64,000 nucleotides of DNA from Onthophagus taurus (taxonomy: Eukaryota > Arthropoda > Insecta > Coleoptera > Scarabaeidae), in contig NC_091968.1 in the NCBI RefSeq assembly GCF_036711975.1, positions 15,686,001-15,750,000 on the forward strand, written 5' to 3'. Below the pieces are notes generated by a model. It made no database searches. It was given only the letters and a program-made list of their open reading frames with translations, and was not told where the DNA came from. Both the position numbers and the translations under genes were made by a program. Shown in pieces: positions 62,712 through 64,000 of this stretch (position 1 is the first letter of the stretch; the number at the start of each line of letters is the position of its first letter).

Positions 62712-63652
62712 TAGGAAATAATGTTGCTTTCTTTCAATTCCTCTATAATTGAAGTAATTTCATTGATATGTGAATTATTACCAGCCACTTGTGATGCATG
62801 CAACAATCTCAAACGATCTACCAATTCATTAACATCATCCCAGTATTTATACTGAATGGATTTACTGTTAACTTCTAGAAATTTATCCGAAATTCCTCGC
62901 CCCTCTCCATCCCCCACGTTAAATAGGGGTTTAATTATTTTAACATACTTGGATGATCTATTTCCCGTAATATAACCATCATACTCATAATTATGTCTAT
63001 GCGCGCTGGTATATTGTAAAATCGCTTTATATTGTTTTAAATCATCATCTGTGTAGTGTTTAGGTTCCTTTAATTGTATGAGCTCATATAGACCGGGGGT
63101 AGCTTGAAATTGTTTTTCACCACCTATGATAATATGGGATGGCTTAAATTGAACTGCCTTCGATCCAATCTTCCATCCGTTATCGCCAGAGGAGCGCCGT
63201 ATACCCATCCTATCATCAATAATCCCCCTTTTAAGATAATATTGCTGAATTTGGAGCGGTAAATTTTCAATTGAGGTCTCATCAGACTTTACTTTCGATT
63301 CAGGTGTTAGTAGTAATTTCCTTTTTTTCACACTAACTCCGGACAAGGTGGGGGTTTTAAATTCTTCGATTCCCTCATCATCAGGTTTTAACCCTATCGG
63401 TGGTGGTGGTGGGTAGTGGTGATGGAAATGTGTAGCTTTATTTCCATCGTTTAATTTATTAGTGATGTCCTTCAGCGGTTCAAGCAACGGTTGATGAAGT
63501 TTAGCGATGAGTTTATCATCTCTATCACGACTGAGTTTAAGAGCCAGATACTTTTTCTTAATATTATTCGTTATACTAATTATAGCTTTATCTCTTTCAC
63601 GCATTGATTTCATAACATCCTTATTATTAGATCGATTATGTGATGGTGACAT
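62711..63652 (-). CDS. Conserved Polinton protein downstream of ATPase (313 aa)
   Basis: This is the intact counterpart of the split gene at 34741-35904. It has a helical N-terminus (RERDKAIISITNNIKKKYLA) and the motif QPLLEPLKDITNKLN. A His/Pro-rich linker (HFHHHYPPPPPIG) follows. Central strands (KAVQFKPSHIIIGGEKQFQA) and the C-terminal YWDDVNELVDRLRLLHASQV complete it. The function is unknown; a scaffold, portal-like or fibre-linked role is conceivable. The stop overlaps the ATG of the fibre-like gene by one base (TAATG). Confidence 0.75.
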   Translation of the reverse strand: MSPSHNRSNNKDVMKSMRERDKAIISITNNIKKKYLALKLSRDRDDKLIAKLHQPLLEPLKDITNKLNDGNKATHFHHHYPPPPPIGLKPDDEGIEEFKTPTLSGVSVKKRKLLLTPESKVKSDETSIENLPLQIQQYYLKRGIIDDRMGIRRSSGDNGWKIGSKAVQFKPSHIIIGGEKQFQATPGLYELIQLKEPKHYTDDDLKQYKAILQYTSAHRHNYEYDGYITGNRSSKYVKIIKPLFNVGDGEGRGISDKFLEVNSKSIQYKYWDDVNELVDRLRLLHASQVAGNNSHINEITSIIEELKESNIIS

Positions 63653-63689
63653 GTTTACATTGTGAAAACCTATGTATGAATAATTAAAT

Positions 63690-64000
63690 TTAGTCTAGGT
63701 GGAGAAATTTATCCATTCCCATACGGTATCTACCATTTTTAATTTCAAAATCCTTCATAATAATCATCGGTGTGTACGGCCCACCATCATTCCAACACCG
63801 AATGCAAACCTCTTTGAAAACATCAAATTTCATATCGGTGTTAACGTGTTCATCATATACATGTTTCAAATTAAGCTCATCCTGTTTGAATAACATTAAA
63901 ACATTAGCGTTATCCCTAATTAAATGTTTAGGTATTCTCGTATAAGTTTGTGTAAGATAAAATGAATCAATGTTTTTATGTCTACCCATACAAAAAAACG
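63690..64000 (-). CDS. Polinton-2 packaging ATPase, C-terminal part (cut by window)
   Basis: The frame continues past the window edge, so the ATG inside it is not the true start. It contains GRHKNIDSFYLTQTYTRIPK and HLIRDNANVLMLFKQDELNL, matching the second half of the ATPase at 34051-34689. Walker motifs lie outside the window. It ends RYRMGMDKFLHLD. Confidence 0.9.
   Translation of the reverse strand, partial: FFCMGRHKNIDSFYLTQTYTRIPKHLIRDNANVLMLFKQDELNLKHVYDEHVNTDMKFDVFKEVCIRCWNDGGPYTPMIIMKDFEIKNGRYRMGMDKFLHLD

Larger units (their letters stand above)
56918..64000 (-). mobile_element. Polinton-2: second Maverick-type element, incomplete in window
   Basis: The left end AGTAGTATAG equals the first ten bases of Polinton-1, but the rest of the TIR is unrelated. 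The six bases before it are CACGTA, a predicted target duplication whose partner lies beyond the window. Minus-strand genes in order are ATPase (cut by the edge), unknown 313-aa protein, fibre-like protein, integrase, a spliced gene, PolB and a membrane protein. The proteins differ strongly from those of Polinton-1, so it is a separate lineage. Confidence 0.9.

Overview
The window is AT-rich repetitive DNA from an animal genome, almost certainly an arthropod and probably an insect. The evidence is the mix of families: Tc1/mariner, Tigger/pogo, piggyBac, a THAP/P-element transposase, a BEL/Pao retrotransposon, an insect-type Ty3/gypsy element and Polinton/Maverick (adintovirus-like) elements. 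Introns are short (52-79 bp). I see no convincing single-copy host gene, tRNA or rRNA gene, and no CRISPR array. The window reads as a stack of nested mobile elements of different ages.

Layout. 1-1958: unassigned sequence with an inverted repeat. 1959-4904: a Tigger/pogo remnant in a TTTACATA microsatellite, carrying a 2.1-kb mariner-like element with long inverted repeats and a 100-bp MITE. 5009-7753: an intact two-exon THAP/P-element transposase gene on the minus strand. 8712-13553: a degraded, rearranged BEL/Pao element on the minus strand. 14579-23570: fossils of hAT, LINE, Harbinger, piggyBac, Ulp1-like protease and Tigger genes. 23769-24413 and 50196-50457: two halves of one old mariner transposase, split by Polinton-1.

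Polinton-1 (24414-50189) is complete. It has ~600-bp terminal inverted repeats (TIRs) and the 6-bp target duplication GACCTG. It encodes a PLA2/adenovirus-pX-like protein, an adenain-type protease, penton-like and major capsid proteins, a packaging ATPase, a fibre-like protein, a chromodomain integrase and protein-primed DNA polymerase B (PolB), plus several genes of unknown role. Three expression features stand out: a canonical -1 frameshift heptamer joining the PLA2/pX protein to an AUG-less protease; a leader of seven tiny introns upstream of two structural-looking genes, recalling the adenovirus late leader; and spliced coding genes. Two lesions suggest it is a recently inactivated or ageing copy: an in-frame TGA at 35566 and a one-base homopolymer frameshift in PolB.

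A young Ty3/gypsy element (41421-49626) with two 1668-bp LTRs in perfect register and the target duplication GTAG sits inside the right Polinton-1 TIR. Its pol also appears to be reached by -1 frameshifting. To the right lie a deleted mariner relative (50605-51809), unassigned AT-rich DNA and a 1.18-kb palindromic element (55414-56590).

Polinton-2 (from 56918, running off the right edge) is a different lineage on the minus strand. The order ATPase, unknown protein, fibre, integrase matches Polinton-1. PolB, however, lies on the same strand, lacks its exonuclease half, and is preceded by a small multi-exon gene with a duplicated exon pair.
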